Positions 21,452 to 34,958 are shown, counted from the first letter of the stretch. The stretch is 64,000 nucleotides of DNA from Acanthochlamys bracteata (GCA_019914995.1 CM034130.1:1178001-1242000), one strand, 5' to 3'. Numbers and translations are program-made. The notes: generated by a model from the sequence alone, not told the origin.

Positions 21452-24054
21452 CTCCACCGGGGACAAAGCTACAATTCTCTCTCTTCTTCTTTCTTAGTAA
21501 ATTCTTCACCTTTTTCTTTAATTTCTTAAAATCTTTGCTTCAGTCTTGATCAATCTAAATTCTTTTGCTTCTTTCTTGAATTCCTTCAGAAAATTTAGAG
21601 AAATTTTCCTCGATTAACTTTTTTTTCTTTCTTGATGTGATATGTGAAAGGACGGGGATTAAATTTCGCGCGAATTCGGTGGGCTTCAATCAAACAAAAT
21701 CCGGGAAAAAAATATTTAATGTGTGTTTTAATTGTTTATAATTTTATTTTTTTCAGTTAAATTAAAATTTTAATAATTTTTATATTTGAATTACAAAAAA
21801 TTTAAAATTCAGAATTTCATTTCTATATATAAAATTTTAATTTTAAATTTTTTTATTTATATACATTTTGTATAATTATATTTTTTAATTTTTAATATAT
21901 TTTTAAAATATTTATTAAAATATAAATGTTGAATTTTACTTCTAATTTATTTTTAAAAAAATTATATTTCTTACTTTTCACTTTTACAAACATTTAAAAT
22001 AAACTCTTATTAATTAATGAGTTAATTACCAGCTATTTGAACAGTTGTCAGATAGACTAATGGATTTTATCAAATTAAAATAGATTTTAAAATAGAACAG
22101 TTATCATTTGAACAAAGAGTTTGTTTTTATTTTAGTAAGAATGCCAAAATATGAATTTGCATTCACGTTATGTATTTATTATTTATTGTGGGAAATGGAT
22201 AATATCAACATGTCACGTGTTTAAGGAACGTTTTTGACGAAACTTATCAAATATATTTTATTTTTAAAAAAATAATTCATTTTAAAGAAATTTTTATAAA
22301 ATAAAAATTTTTTATTATTTAGATTATTGAAAAAAAATTATATTTAAAATCCTTAATACAGATTATGTATTATTACTAAAAAATAAATTTATTATTTATA
22401 ATATTTTATTAAAAACTTTTTATTATAAATACTTTCGATAGTTTTCGAAGAGATAGAGAAAATGTTTGATATTTTATTTCAAAAAAAATATTTTTTTATA
22501 AAATTTATTTAAACTTTTAATAATTATAGAGAATTTTACGTAATCAAAATATACTATTATTTATTTTTAATAAAAAAGCATTCTAAATTACTCCGGTACC
22601 ACGTTAACATGTTTGCTTGAAAGCACGAAGGAAAAAGTTGGGTATCGGATTGTGTGCAGAAAAAGCGTCGCATTTGTTGCTCGGATATATTGGTAATGAA
22701 ATAAAAAAAATTTATATTTTTAAATTTGTAAAATAAATTTTAAGAAAAATTTATTAAAACATATAAATTAAAAAATTATTTTTGAATAATGCAATGTCAA
22801 AGCGTTTCTAATATCAATAGGGGTCATTTGAAAAAGTAGTTTTTCTAACACTAATTATTATTTTTTTATTTAATATTTTTTAATATATTTTTTATAATTA
22901 TATAAAAATTTTATTTAAAAATTTAAAAATATAAAAACTTCTACGTAATTAAACTTGTTTATTATTTATTTATTATTTTTTAAATTAAAAAAATAAAATT
23001 TATTTTTTAATATAAACAAAAATATTTTAATTTAAAAAATTTCTTTTATAAATACTGCTAAATGCCCACAGTCGAACACAGAACGGGGTCAGAACTCATA
23101 AGTGAATTACGAGTCAGACCTGCTAATGACAAAAAGTCTTTGTAGCTCTTGTAACTGACTGACTCATTATTGGTATGAAAATTTATATTTTTTAATAAAA
23201 TTATTATAGTATTTAATATTTTTTTAGTGTTAGAAAATATTTAAAATTATTATAAAAAATCTTCATACTAATTTAAATTTAAAAAATTTTACTTCAAAAA
23301 TATTTTCAAATATTTATATAGTAACCATGTGAGGGCATGTATTTATGACACACTGGATAATTTATTAAAAAATAGTTTATATTTTTAATATACTTTTCAT
23401 AAATATTTAAAAAATATAAAAAAATTTAAATAATAAAAATTTATATTATTATTATTTTTAAATAAAAATAAAATTTATTTAAAATTTTTTTTATAGAAAA
23501 ACTCGATTTTAAAATTACCCCATTTCAAAGCCATAAAGCATTTGATCGAAGAATTCTTGAATAAAAGGTTCAATAAGTTTTCTATTTTAGTTTTCTTTTT
23601 GTAAATTGAAGCATGAATCTCTTAAGGAAATATTCAAATATAAATATCAGCAATTGTCAAGATCAAATTAAACCAAAATTATAATTTCTTTCATTGACGT
23701 GACAAAAATATCAAGTTTAGCAATGAAATAGTAGGAAGATCTCACACAGGTCTACAACAATACAGAAAACTTGTGAAGACAACATTTTTATTTCTGTTGT
23801 TGCTTGGTAATTGAGATATATAAAATACTAAGTTATAGACAAATTACCGCATCGCAAAAACACTATAAACTACATCCGGCAGCAAGAATTAGTTCATCAG
23901 ATAAAACACACACATTCACAGGTTTACTGATTACTGCAACTTTGATTGCAGATTTTTCACTCTTGCCGGAACTTCTGTTGCAACTCTCTCACAGATTTGC
24001 CTCCGTAATGTTAGATTGAAATTTACATGGGGGGAGTAGGACATGGTGGTTCTG
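21452..24054. repeat. Large AT-rich spacer with several MITE-like blocks
   Basis: About 2.6 kb hold no gene. The U-box promoter and leader lie at the left edge and the CYCB2 3' UTR at the right edge (about 23800-24054). Between about 21700 and 23520 at least four AT-rich blocks resemble the window family (about 21710-22020, 22240-22590, 22690-23075, 23340-23520). They share the ttattatttattttta core and exit motifs like ataaatactgctaaatgc. Nested or tandem insertion would explain the density. Confidence 0.45.
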
Positions 24055-26740
24055 CTAGAATTGTGTCTCTAAAAGAAACAACGCAGGTTCGGATTTTGCT
24101 GCGCATCCAAACTTGAAGGTGCTGTATTTCCTGTGGACTCCTGTAAGCTTGCCAACAGCTGCGTTCCTGTGAAACTCAACCATCATCCTTGAACATTCTC
24201 TGCAGTGTAGAATATGCGAAAAAGTATACAGGTCAACAGATGCATAACCTATATAGCACAAGGAAATGAACCTTGGATGTTCTTTATCTCAAACAAAAAC
24301 AGATGAAATTGCAGTATAAAGTGAAATACCGAAGCTGTTCCTCGCAATAGTTTGTATGAAACTCAACAGTCCTTGCCCAGCTTTTGGATCCTTGAAGTGT
24401 ACACTGAGCAGTGTAGATTGCTGCAGCAGCTAGAAGTGAAGGCCGGAACTTGAGCATTTGGTACTCCACTAGACAGAGCTCAATCATGAAAAATGACAGC
24501 ATGTCCAGCTGCATTTGGGACAAACAGTTGATGAAATATGCATTGTACATGTTTGAATAATGTTTGTTCTACTTGTGATTTGCAAAGCAGGTACCTTTCC
24601 GTCAGAATTAGCGGCTTTGAGAAACCTCCTCATGAAAACATAAGCTGTAGGAACTGACATATTGAACTCCAGCGTGTTCACCATCAACCTCTCCTGCTCG
24701 CATCAACCATCAGAGCAAGTAAATAATCCAAACAAGGACCGTTTGACTAGAAGCAAACCACCATAACCTATGACATTTAAATATATTCTGGACTCTGAAG
24801 CTCCCAGATCGTAAACTAAATCAAATTTATTTGGAGCGGAAGTACCATAGCAGGTTTTATAAAGATATGTTGTACTGGAAAAGCAAGGTACCCTGCATGC
24901 AATATGAGGGTATGGCATATGATTCTAAACAAAGTAATACCATTTCAAGCACTTCTGCTCGAGAGTAAGCTCTGTCAGAAATAAGTATTAAGTCCTCCAC
25001 AACTGGGACTGAGACCTCCTCATACTTGCATGCAAGGAGCATGGCTGTCACTCCAACCAGTTGGAGTTTCTTCCTCACAATTGTCTGTCGTTCCAAAAAT
25101 CTGTCTATGATGTTCACTGTCAGAAACAATGTCTCATCCATGAGCTCAAACTTGTAGTGTACCTGCAAGACGAAATTGTAAGCTTCCTTGATTAATTCTA
25201 GGGTAGGAATGAAAGAGGCTACATATTAATGCTGTTATTTGAAACACCTCAATTAGCCAGTCGATCAAGATAGCACGCATCTTCTCATTGATATCATATT
25301 GATTCAACATGTAGTTTGCAGAGACGCAGGTCGATTCCTGCAGAGAAAGAGCCAGATTGATTACTTCACATACACTCCCTGGACATGGAATGTGAAGAAA
25401 TTATAGATTACCCAGCTCACAATGAGATTTTGTGGTTCAGATTACTGAATGTGTAATTAATCAGCATATATATATAGACTAAAACACAACTCCTCAATGA
25501 GAATGCGCTGGACTTTACACTAATATGCTACTGTATGCTTATATGTTTTGAACATAATAACAGAAGACCACAAGTGCAGGTAAGTATTATAAACATTCAC
25601 CTCAGCTTTTCTGTAGAAGCTGTATATGTCGTCAATATACTCCACAACAGCCAAAGGGTTTCTAGTGTCGCAGCTATCAATGTCAGGTGTTACCTCCATT
25701 TCCATGTCCTCCATCTCAATCTCCTCATATTCAGCTTCACAGTTAACCTGGAAAAGAACACAAAAAGATCAATACAGCAGGCCCAACAGAGAACTAAAAT
25801 AATAAAATATATCCACAAGTGTACACAAACAAGTAAAAATGGATTTTGTGGCACCAACCATGTTTTGCATCTCCTCTGCCATTGCAAGAGGCAAGTCATC
25901 AGACGATCTGAAGTCATCTACATCAATAGCACTATACTCATCCGAGCCATTCGAACTAAGAGCAGATGAGTGGGGTCTCTTTTGCCTCTCTCTCCCAATC
26001 TGTTCAAGTCTTGCATTCTTCTGTAGGTGTTAAAGCACTCCAGATAAGAAATATTTTTTATAAAAGATATACTTACTAGACCAGTTCATCTTCTGTGAAA
26101 TAAACCAAAACAACAGTCTACACATTCCCATAGAACAAACAAATATCTTATAAGAAAAATTTCCAGCAAAGGTGATCTACCTGGTGGCTGGGTTGTGGTT
26201 TGTTTGTCAAAGAAGCAGCAAAACTCCTACAACATCACAAAACATTAAAACTTTTAGGCACAAGAATGAGTATAACTGGATTACAATGGAAAGAGCATCC
26301 CAGTTTCTAATTTTAACCTTGTCATAGGACGCATGTTAATAACTCCTTGAGGGTTGTTCTTATCAATAGGCATCATACTGGATACCAAAAACAACAAAGA
26401 AACCCCATATTGAGAATAAGTTAAATGAATTCCAGCTAAAGAAACACATCAAATTGAGTCTTAGTGTGATTACTCTTGAAAACCCTTTTTGGTGATGGCA
26501 CAGGGGTACTGCGGCACACCAACCAAGTTCCGGATATCTCGCAGTGCCCTGCGGTTGGTATTCCCCATCTCGAGTACATTCTTCACCACTCTTTCCATTC
26601 CAAGACCTTCTAAAAAACCATCAAAGAAATCAAATTATCCATAAAGAACCATTAAAATACAACAACAAAAGACTTCAGAAGCAAAAGATTAGAATTGCAC
26701 CTCTTGTGAGACCAGTGTTCTCATCCACTCTATCCACCAT
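24055..26740 (-). CDS. CYCB2: G2/mitotic-specific cyclin, B2 type
   Basis: Eleven exons (26701-26740, 26474-26609, 26318-26377, 26181-26226, 25859-26020, 25601-25747, 25248-25337, 24941-25162, 24595-24693, 24330-24508, 24055-24199) give 441 residues, all phases consistent. An N-terminal destruction box RRALRDIRN fits RxxLxxIxN exactly and should target the protein to the anaphase-promoting complex. The cyclin N-box follows: [44 protein letters not shown]. The HYKF motif (HxKF) is the mark of plant B2 cyclins, against HxRF in B1. The C-box has RFLKAANSD and [17 protein letters not shown]. The protein activates CDKs at the G2/M transition. The start ATG has an in-frame stop shortly upstream and may follow a leader intron. 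Five AACGG cores lie upstream. Confidence 0.95.
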
Positions 26741-27862
26741 TTCTGCTCGGCCCTAGATTTAGAAACACCACTAATCAATCAAACAGTTCCACAAGTTTTG
26801 ATTGAGATACATGTCTAAAGAAGTCATTAAATCATGAGATGAGAAATTTCAGATATTTGCCTGAACCCTAACTCCTTTGTAGACAAAGGCAAATGAATAT
26901 AATTGAGTTTTTTGAAGGAAAAAAAAACGGCTGCAGGTGTTAAGCCAGTCTTGGAGAGGTCAAATTCTTCATTTAAAATTTATAACACATTAAATATTTC
27001 CAGACCAAGTATAGGATCCAGCATTCTTCTAAATTATTCAAATTAACCCCAAGCTAAACCATCAAGCCTCTAGAAACCCATCAATCCGTAAGAAATTTCC
27101 TACTTTACAACAACAGCACAAAACCATGGAATCCACAAAATAGAAGGAACGAGTATTCTTACGGTTCCCCAGCTCAGAACAAAGTACAAGATATCACTCT
27201 CGAACCGTGAAACCACTCCAAGATTCTGAAGAGAAAACCCATCTGAAAGCTCCCCCATGACAAAAAGAATTAAGAACTTTTACAATAACAGATTCGAGCT
27301 AAGTCCAAACTCCAAACCATAAAACCGAAACAAAAGTGAAAACCGGAGAATGAATTAAGCATTTCGTCGAATGCCCAGTTCATAATTAACTTGAACCAAC
27401 CCATCAACATTCCCAAAACCAATAAAAATATAAAATTTCCCCATACATGTTACAGATTAACATTTAATAAAAGCGTTTTCTTTACTTGGAAATCAAACCT
27501 TTAACAAACGGATCAATAATTCCAAAGAATCCATCCGATAAAACGAAAATTCTTTCAAATTTTTGTACGAAACTCAAAATGAACATTTCTTCATTAAATA
27601 AACAACAAAAGAACATATTATTACCTTGAAAAGCTGATCAGCACCACCGATGTACGTCTCTTCTTGAACCAACCCGAAAATCAAGAAAAAAAGAAAAGAA
27701 AAGACAGAGAGAGCTCCCCAAAGTCTCTCTCTCTCTCTCTCTCTCTCTTCACAATATGGATCGATCTTCCCTTACTGTCAATTGAAAACAATGAAAGAAT
27801 GAATCCGTTGTCGAGATTTGAGTGCAGAGAAATTCGGGGAAGAAGATGGAGTCTTTGGGCGA
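26741..27862 (-). other. CYCB2 5' leader region
   Basis: No other gene is seen. The region should contain the CYCB2 leader, probably with one intron: an AG precedes the start codon, ending a tract just upstream of 26740. The (CT)n run at 27724-27748 reads as GA repeats in the transcript direction and would lie in the leader. An AT-box candidate (minus strand TATAATAA, about 27866-27873) suggests transcription starting near 27835. Confidence 0.4.
27724..27748. repeat. (CT)n / (GA)n microsatellite
   Basis: A near-perfect 25-bp dinucleotide run sits in the presumed CYCB2 5' leader. GA repeats in leaders are common in plant genes. Confidence 0.9.
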
Positions 27863-28210
27863 TTATTATATTTGTCCGATAAGAGACCGCTTGCTTTTTT
27901 TACAACTAACGGCTAGTTCTTGATCAATAAATCACGGCCGTTGAATCTTCAGCTAGAAAAAGAACCCAGTGTAATTGGTTTCTTAACGGCTACTACACTC
28001 TCTCTCTCTCTCTCTCTCTTCCACGTGCTTTCAAAAACCCAACGAAGAAAACCATTGTTGTGTCTGTGTACCTCTGATTTGACACGTGCGTCTCCGTTTA
28101 ATTGGCACGTGTGAATTGTTCCAATGTAAGGATGAATTTTCTCTGTTTAATCGCAGCCGTTAATTTGATGATGATTGTTTAAGGATTATTCAATGAACTA
28201 GTGAAAACGG
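27863..28210. promoter_or_regulatory. CYCB2 promoter with MSA-like AACGG cores
   Basis: Five AACGG cores occur in about 300 bp: 27908-27912 (ctAACGGCTA), 27938-27942 (minus strand), 27985-27989 (ttAACGGCTA), 28157-28161 (minus strand) and 28206-28210 (aaAACGGTCA). The M-specific activator element of plant B-type cyclin genes is YCYAACGGYYA, bound by three-repeat MYB factors. The first, third and fifth sites match its 3' half fully. They are just upstream of the CYCB2 leader, as expected for G2/M-phase control. Confidence 0.6.
27998..28019. repeat. (CT)n microsatellite
   Basis: A 22-bp CT run lies between the third and fourth AACGG cores, in the upstream region of CYCB2. Confidence 0.85.
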
Positions 28211-29524
28211 TCAATAAGAATGAGGTAATTATTAGTTAATTAAATAAACTTAAAAATCTTTGAACGAGAGTCTAGTTCTTGAGTGGAATTTCTTTCTATG
28301 AAGTTTAGGCAAGAGTAATTAAAAGAAATTAAATTTTATGAAAATGAAATTAGATATGAAAAGAATTTAGTCAGATAATTAAAGCATAATGAAGTAAATT
28401 TTAAATTAAAATTTATATAAAAATAAAACTAGATATATAAATAAAAATATAATTTGGAACGATAATTAAGACATATAAAATAGTCAATTCAAAAATTGAA
28501 AAAAAAAAATATTTGCAATTTCAAAATGTCCTAAGGTTATATTTGAAAAATGAGTTCATAAAAAAATAGTGTTTAGAACAAATGTGAATTTTAGTTTTAT
28601 GTTTTAGTTATATTTGAAAGTTTAATAAAATTTAGATTTGAAATTGGATTAATATATAAGTTTATGGAGTTTCGATAAAAATTGTTGACTATTTTTTGTT
28701 TTCTTTATATTAATGAAATGTTTATTTTTAGTATTTTTTATTTTATTTTTATTAGGTAAATAACTAATAAGCGGGTAAAGTTTATAATATTTTTGTGTGA
28801 AAGTTCTTTTTTCTTTTTAAGTTGCTTTATATGAAATCTTTTTAAGGTTAATAATAATTTTTCTATTTAATTTTATAATTTATAAAATATGATATAACAT
28901 GAAGTTTAGAAGTTTGAATTGAATAAATTTTAATTTTTATATTTCAATTCTTCCGGAATTTATAGAACTCATTTTTAATTTATTTTTTACGAATTCAATT
29001 TTATAAATCATTTTATACTAACTAGAATACACTCTTAGTCGTCTTAGATATTAAAATATATTTTAATTGGATACAATATATTTTCTCTTGTAAGATTTTA
29101 AATGTGTATTTATTTTTGTGTTTCAATTAATTTCGAATTCTACAATCTACTCCTTACAATATTCACTTTCTGTCTATTAAAACACACGCGATAGGTGATA
29201 TATGGCCCAGTTGACCAATCACTTTAGCCCACTAATAATGCACAAAATGGGCCTACTTCAGGCCCACGTATTTCTAAGTGATAGGAATTAGAACTTACAA
29301 TAAAACCCTTCATCTTTGAAGGATTATAAAACTTCTTTCTCTTCGATCTCTTGTCTACGCCGGAAAAAAGCAAACTCCGGTAATAGCGGCTAGATCGCCG
29401 GAGTTATTTCGCAAATACCCCCTTGTCTCTCTATATTTATAATTATACCTTTTCTCGGAGCTTCAAGTCACTCATGGTTGATCTCTTGGCTTCGATTTAG
29501 AAGCTTTTAAAAGAAGGGTAGTCG
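28211..29524. other. AT-rich spacer and former promoter of the ubiquilin relic
   Basis: No gene is seen between 28211 and 29300; the sequence is A/T-rich without a clear repeat. A TATAAA lies at about 29325, followed by a pyrimidine-rich leader and the ATG of the decayed ubiquilin gene at 29525. Confidence 0.4.
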
Positions 29525-32500
29525 ATGGGGGAAGGTGAAGGAGACGCCCTCAATTATGGCGTCGAGGAAGCTACAGTTCACGTCCGGTGCTCTAACAGAT
29601 CAAGGTTAGCGACGCAAACAAGGAGTTGGAATTGACGGTGGGCAAGACATTGCTGGCGGAGGGCAGTGGTGTTCCGGCGGAGCAACAGATGCTTATTTGT
29701 CGTAGTCGAATTCACAAGAAAGAACAAATTCTATACTGGATTAGACAATAGTGGTGTCTAATGTCTACGTTGTCTCTCTGTTGCATTAGACACTTAATTC
29801 TATACATGTTGTATCGAATTTCCTTTGTGGACTATTGTGTTGTTAGAAGTTTTGTTTCCTTGTAATGGGAGTTTGAGGAGAATGAGAAAGCGTGCAACTT
29901 CGGTTACAGATAGCATCATGAAGTGTTACAGAATTACTCCTAGGCCAAACAGTACAAAACAAGTAATGCGAGGCAGCTCAAGACGATCTATGGTCTTATG
30001 CATTAAGGAAAATCTAAAAGACATTGTGCATTTTGGAATTTGTTGGGCCTTGTTGTTTGTGTATTGTTTCTATATTCGTGTTGGTTCTTTCCACATTTGC
30101 ACATAATATGAAGTGAGGCTTCCTAAGGGCATATTACTCTAAAGGTAGGTCCAAATGATGTACTTTGTACTATCTAATATTAAAATTGTGATGTTTCCTA
30201 GATGTCAAATTCAAATAGTTCACAGAGTTCTCCTTATAGCTCCTATTTTAAGTTCATTACCATTGATGTGTCTGGCCTCTATGCTGGTGCCTGTACTAGA
30301 TTGTTTTTGGGTTCAGAGGTTAACACGCTTTGTGAGATAAGCCATAAAATGTCTTTGCTTTTTTTTGGAGTGATTTTTTCCCATTATCTTTGTAATTCTC
30401 CTCTTGAAAGGTGGTAATGTTTGACAAGTTACAGTTTGCGTTTGGTATTGTTTTTGTCTTTGTGTTGATTCTTTATGTTCTTTTGGAAGCAGGATTAGAA
30501 TCAGACCACACTATCACTTGGTTTATCATTCTGCGCCACCTTCATCGGTAGCAGACTCACCTTCAAGCCCAGCTGCAGACAAGCACCTGTAATAGCACTC
30601 CAGGGGAAGCGAGAGATGATAGATCCTTTGTAGGTGGAAGCACAGCGGCAGCTGCTTTCAGAGGCCCTTTGTATCATGGTTTGGTTTCAATGCCCTTGGT
30701 GATGCACGGTCATGTAGATTATTTGGAAGTGAGTTTGATCAGATGCATTAACAATTGAGCCAGAACCTAAGCATTCATAGGGAAATCGTGGACATGCTCT
30801 TCACTTAGAACATGATGAACAATCCCGATATAGTTCGAAATTTGATCATGAGCAACCCACATATGTCTGAGATCACTGACTGAAGTCCTGATCTTGCACA
30901 CATACTTAGTGATCCCAATAGTCTTTGGAGACAATAGAAGCTGCTAGAAATACTTGAGGGAAATGATGTGGAGCATAGACAGGGCTATGAGCAATATTGA
31001 ATTGTCCCTGAAGGGGTTTAACATGGTTAGACACATGTATGAAACTGTTCAGGAGCCCCTCCTGAATGCTACAACAATAGCAGTGAACACAGGAAGAGAC
31101 TTGCGATCTAATCCTTTCTCATCCATTTTTGGAAGCCAGGGAGTTATTCAATCTACTTCACCAAATATTGGGACAGCTAACTCAGAAGTAGAAGCTTCTC
31201 TACTCCAAGTACTAACCTGCTCCCAAATCCATGGAGTAATACTAGCAAGTCAGTGAAACTTTTCCATTTGTCTAAAAACTATTTGTTTATCTAGAGTTTG
31301 CTTGTACTTATTTACGTGGGCTCTTTCTCTTACCATTTTTGTTGTACCAACAGCAAACATTAGTCGACTGCAAGAACAAGCAAGATTCCTGCCTTAGGTG
31401 GGTCCAGCGTTCTGAATTTGGACAGAGCAGGCGGCATGCTGGATCCATCCAACTTGCTCAAGATATAAATTCCAGCCGCACTTCAGGGGATGCAAGACCC
31501 GCGCTCTTACGTGCAGCAACTGAATCACATGTGTCCAATTCTGGCTAAGTTTAGGTGAATTTAGTACTGCTGTCACTTATTCAGTTGCTTAGTTTCAACC
31601 TGCAGACGTGTATAATTTTGGAATTAGATCTACTTTCAGAGAGGTAATGCAAATCCTGAAATTTTTCCAGCTGATTTCAACTGAACCATTGCAGGCAAGT
31701 TCACTAAGATATTTTGTGTATAGCTTTTGAGCATGGAAGTGGATTCTTGTGCCTAGTCTGAAGTCTTTGTTCTTTCTACCATATTGCAGCTCTTGGGCTT
31801 GCACAGTTAGTTATGTCCCTGCTTAGTCAGCAACAAAGTGTACATCACAATTTTGCTTTAAGACCTGATTCTTTGATTATAAATATAAACAAATAGCTCC
31901 TTGAGTGGCTTAGTATGGATTCTTCATCGTCTGCTTTAATGTTGAATTGATAGTGTATCTTGAGTTAGTGGTTACTTGAATGAAGTTTTTCATTCCTCAC
32001 TGTTGATGGCATCATATTTTCGCACTTTGTATAACTGAGAATTTGTTGTGCTTAGTTTCCTTTTAACATTTATTGAAGGTTGGATATTGTTTTCTCACTA
32101 TTGCATTGACATTGGTGTAAATTATTTCACATAACCAGTTCAATGACATATATAACATTCTTTTGCAGGGAACAGAACCAAGTGGTGCTGGTATAGGTGA
32201 GTACCTATGCCAAATCTCACCATGTTTTATTGTTACTAATTCTTTTTTACATCCTTTCTGTAAAAGGCAGGCCTGCCTTCAATATAGCTTTAAGTTCTAC
32301 TCGAATATCCTTTGCAATTCTTACTGAATTTGAACATTTGAGGACTGTCTTGCAGCTGTTTTTATGTTTGTCTTTTATAGTGATGATTGTTGTCTTTTGT
32401 TCTTTGTACTCTCAGGCAATCCTAATATTACTCTTTTTGAGGCTTTAAAAAACTTGCATGGATTGGGGGATAGCCTTCTTTCAACAGTAGCAGTAGTGTT

Positions 32501-32900
32501 TCTGCAGTTCCCGTTTCATGCACCCTTAAGAGTTTTTCTTGGAGATAAACATTGTACCCATGCCTTTAGAATTTGTTGTTGTCATTAGCTTTACAATTCT
32601 GAATATCATTTGCTGATTCAGGCACTCCAGAGGAACCCTTACGCAAAACTGCTTGCGCAGCTTCAAGAAATGGGTTTCTTGATACACTCGTATATATCAT
32701 GCGTTGATTGTTACTTCTGGAATGTCAATACTGCAGTTGAGCGTCAACAACTGGGTAATCCCTGTCAATAATTTTGATTTAAGTGATGCTTTTCTGGTTC
32801 TAGATAGCAGGGTTCCATCTGAATGAAACCCTATAAAATTGTAGGTATTTGCTAGACACTATTGAGGATGGAACGCATTCTTAGCCACAGAACAAAATCA
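29525..32900 (+). pseudogene. Decayed ubiquilin / DSK2-like gene (UBL-UBA shuttle)
   Basis: Pieces of a DSK2-type protein appear in order. The start MGEGEGDALNYGVEEATVHV and RCSN is the UBL strand 1. A shifted segment near 29640 reads EGSGVPAEQQMLIC. About 30490-30700 has the linker. About 30740-30950 gives SIHREIVDML, NNPDIVRNLIMSNPHMSEIT and SPDLAHILSDPNSLWRQ, broken by several stop codons. About 30954-31200 keeps DRAMSNIELSLKGFNMVRHM then YETVQEPLLNATTIA (STI1-type region). About 31395-31450 resembles LGGSSVLNLDRAGGMLD. About 32660-32750 holds the UBA remains (LQEMGF, VNTAVERQQLGN). Intact family members link ubiquitinated cargo to the proteasome and autophagy. Many stops and frameshifts rule out the full protein; retained introns rule out a retrocopy. 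Confidence 0.85.
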
Positions 32901-33739
32901 TTGCCTGTTGAAGCAATGCAAGCTTTGTATCTGAAGTGTAATTAATCTGTGATTGATATTTCTTGTAACTGTAGTCATGTTTATAAAGAATTTGAGGATC
33001 TTTTCTTTGTGTACATGCTTTCTTTGTAAGCGAAGTAAAAATGGTTATGTGTAATGCAAATGTTTGAGGTTCATCTATTGTGACAATGGAAATCTTTTGG
33101 GGTACATGTAAATGTTTCAGTCTTATGATTTCACTGTTTTTCATTCTTCATGTACGCTTAAAATAGATGAACTACAAGAACACAAATCAAGCTTGATTCA
33201 TAAAAAAAAAAAAAAAAAAAAGAAAGGGCAATAGGTAACTCTATTATTAGTATGGGATTACTTTAATTAAGGTATTTTTAAAAAAAGTTTTTTATAAATT
33301 TTTTAAGAATAATTTTTTTTAACTCAAATTATGGCATAAAAAGAATTTTTTTGACATACATTCGCTATACTTTCAAATTTTAAAAAGAAAATTTTTATAG
33401 AAAAATTTTAATAAACGTAAAATTAAAATGAAGACGGAAGAGATATTTGAGAAGCACTCTCAAACATCCACTATAAGTTGCTCATAAAAATTACTCAGAC
33501 ATTCATGGCAAAATCACGCAAACATGCAGATTTTTTTTTTGTTTTAATTTTTTGAGAAACATTCAAAAAAAAAATCTTCTATGAGAAATATTTAAAATTT
33601 CTTGGTAGTAACTGCCGGATCAAGACAGTATATTATTATTTGTTGGTAAGAATGAGTTTATAATAAAGTTGGACAGTTTTAGAGGAAAGAAATACCAAAG
33701 CGGTGTGTTTCCTTGAGAAAAACCAAGCCGTTTTCTCTT
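32901..33739. repeat. Spacer with A20 run and AT-rich MITE-like block
   Basis: An uninterrupted run of 20 A lies at 33202-33221. About 33255-33470 is an AT-rich block resembling the window family and ends with gagaagcactctcaaac. No gene is seen. Confidence 0.4.
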
Positions 33740-34434
33740 TCTTTTTCTTTTCTTGTAGAAACCAGAAAGAAAGCTCTCTCAATCCCTTCTCTTTCTCTCG
33801 CTGTTGATCGGTCGACATTGCTCTGAGGTAATTAACTCTTCTTCTATGCTTTCAAATTTCTGTCTTTCTTGTTTGTTAGCTAGTTTCGCGCGATTTTCTT
33901 GAGCGTTTTTAGCTAAATAAATGGTCGCTACTTATCAAATTTGGTATTTGGAACTCGGTTGGGAGCGAAATCGATTTCTTAGCTTCTTTCTGTATTTATA
34001 TGTAATTGTGTTTTTTCTTGCCGGAATTGGGATAGGTAATGATAAAGCTGCGAAATTTCTGGGTTTTTTTTTTCTTGTTCGTTATTATCGTGAAAGATTT
34101 TGACTCTTCTTGCTGTATTTCATCACCATAAGAAAGCAGTGTTGTTTTTACTGCTGATTTAGTTGTTGATTGAGTTAACTCTTACTCGGTAGATTACCGG
34201 AAACCTGGAATTAGGCAGAATAGAGAAGGAAGGGACATTATATGGATGCTTAGCTCTAAAATTTTGATGTTGATGTTCTGCAACACTACAGTTGATTTTG
34301 TTTAGGAAGCTGGTTAGGGTCTACTAACAATTCCCATATTTCTTATTAGGTATTTAATGTTTCTGTTAAGGGATCAATTGTTGAATGCAGGTATGGTAAG
34401 TGGCTTATGGGATGTTTTTTAGCGCAAACACATC

Positions 34435-34958
34435 TTGCTTTTACTTGCCATATTCTTCTTGCTAAAATTGTCTTTAAGAAAAACTCTTTTTGTTTGATTT
34501 ATGCACGAGTACTACATACAGTTGGTATAGACTAATTGTTCTTTGTGAATGAAGATAGGTGCATATGATTATTAGACTTGAAGCTCTTTGTAGTGTGGTT
34601 TGTAGTTCTATCCATGTCGAAGCTCTGAGCTCCAAACAGCATAATGACTCTTGTCATTAAATAGATAGTAGAAAACATTTCTGTATATGGTTTGAGTTGT
34701 TTGCTTTTACTTGGCATATTCTTCTTGCTAATATTGTCTTTAAGAAAAAAACTCTTTTTGTTTGATTTATGCACGAGTACTACATACAGAAGATATAGAC
34801 TAATTGTTCTTCATGAATGAAGGTAGGAGTGCATATGATTATTAGACTTGAAACTCTTTGTAGTGTGGTTAGTAATTCTATTTATGTCGAAGCTCCAAAC
34901 AGCATATGACTCTTGTCATTAAATAGATAGTAGAACATATCTGTATATGGTTTGAGTT
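34435..34958. repeat. Tandem duplication of a 266-bp unit
   Basis: 34435-34700 and 34701-34958 are two copies in tandem, differing by scattered substitutions and a few small indels. Both start ttgcttttacttg and end tatggtttgag. Neither copy has a recognisable coding frame. Confidence 0.85.

Noticed and set aside
21452-21466. Five-codon N-terminal extension of the U-box protein
   Set aside because: It relies on a TTG start; the next ATG at 21451 is the ordinary choice.
33202-33221. A20 run as the poly(A) tail of a retrocopy
   Set aside because: The upstream ubiquilin relic keeps its introns, so it is not a retrocopy; no target duplication is seen.
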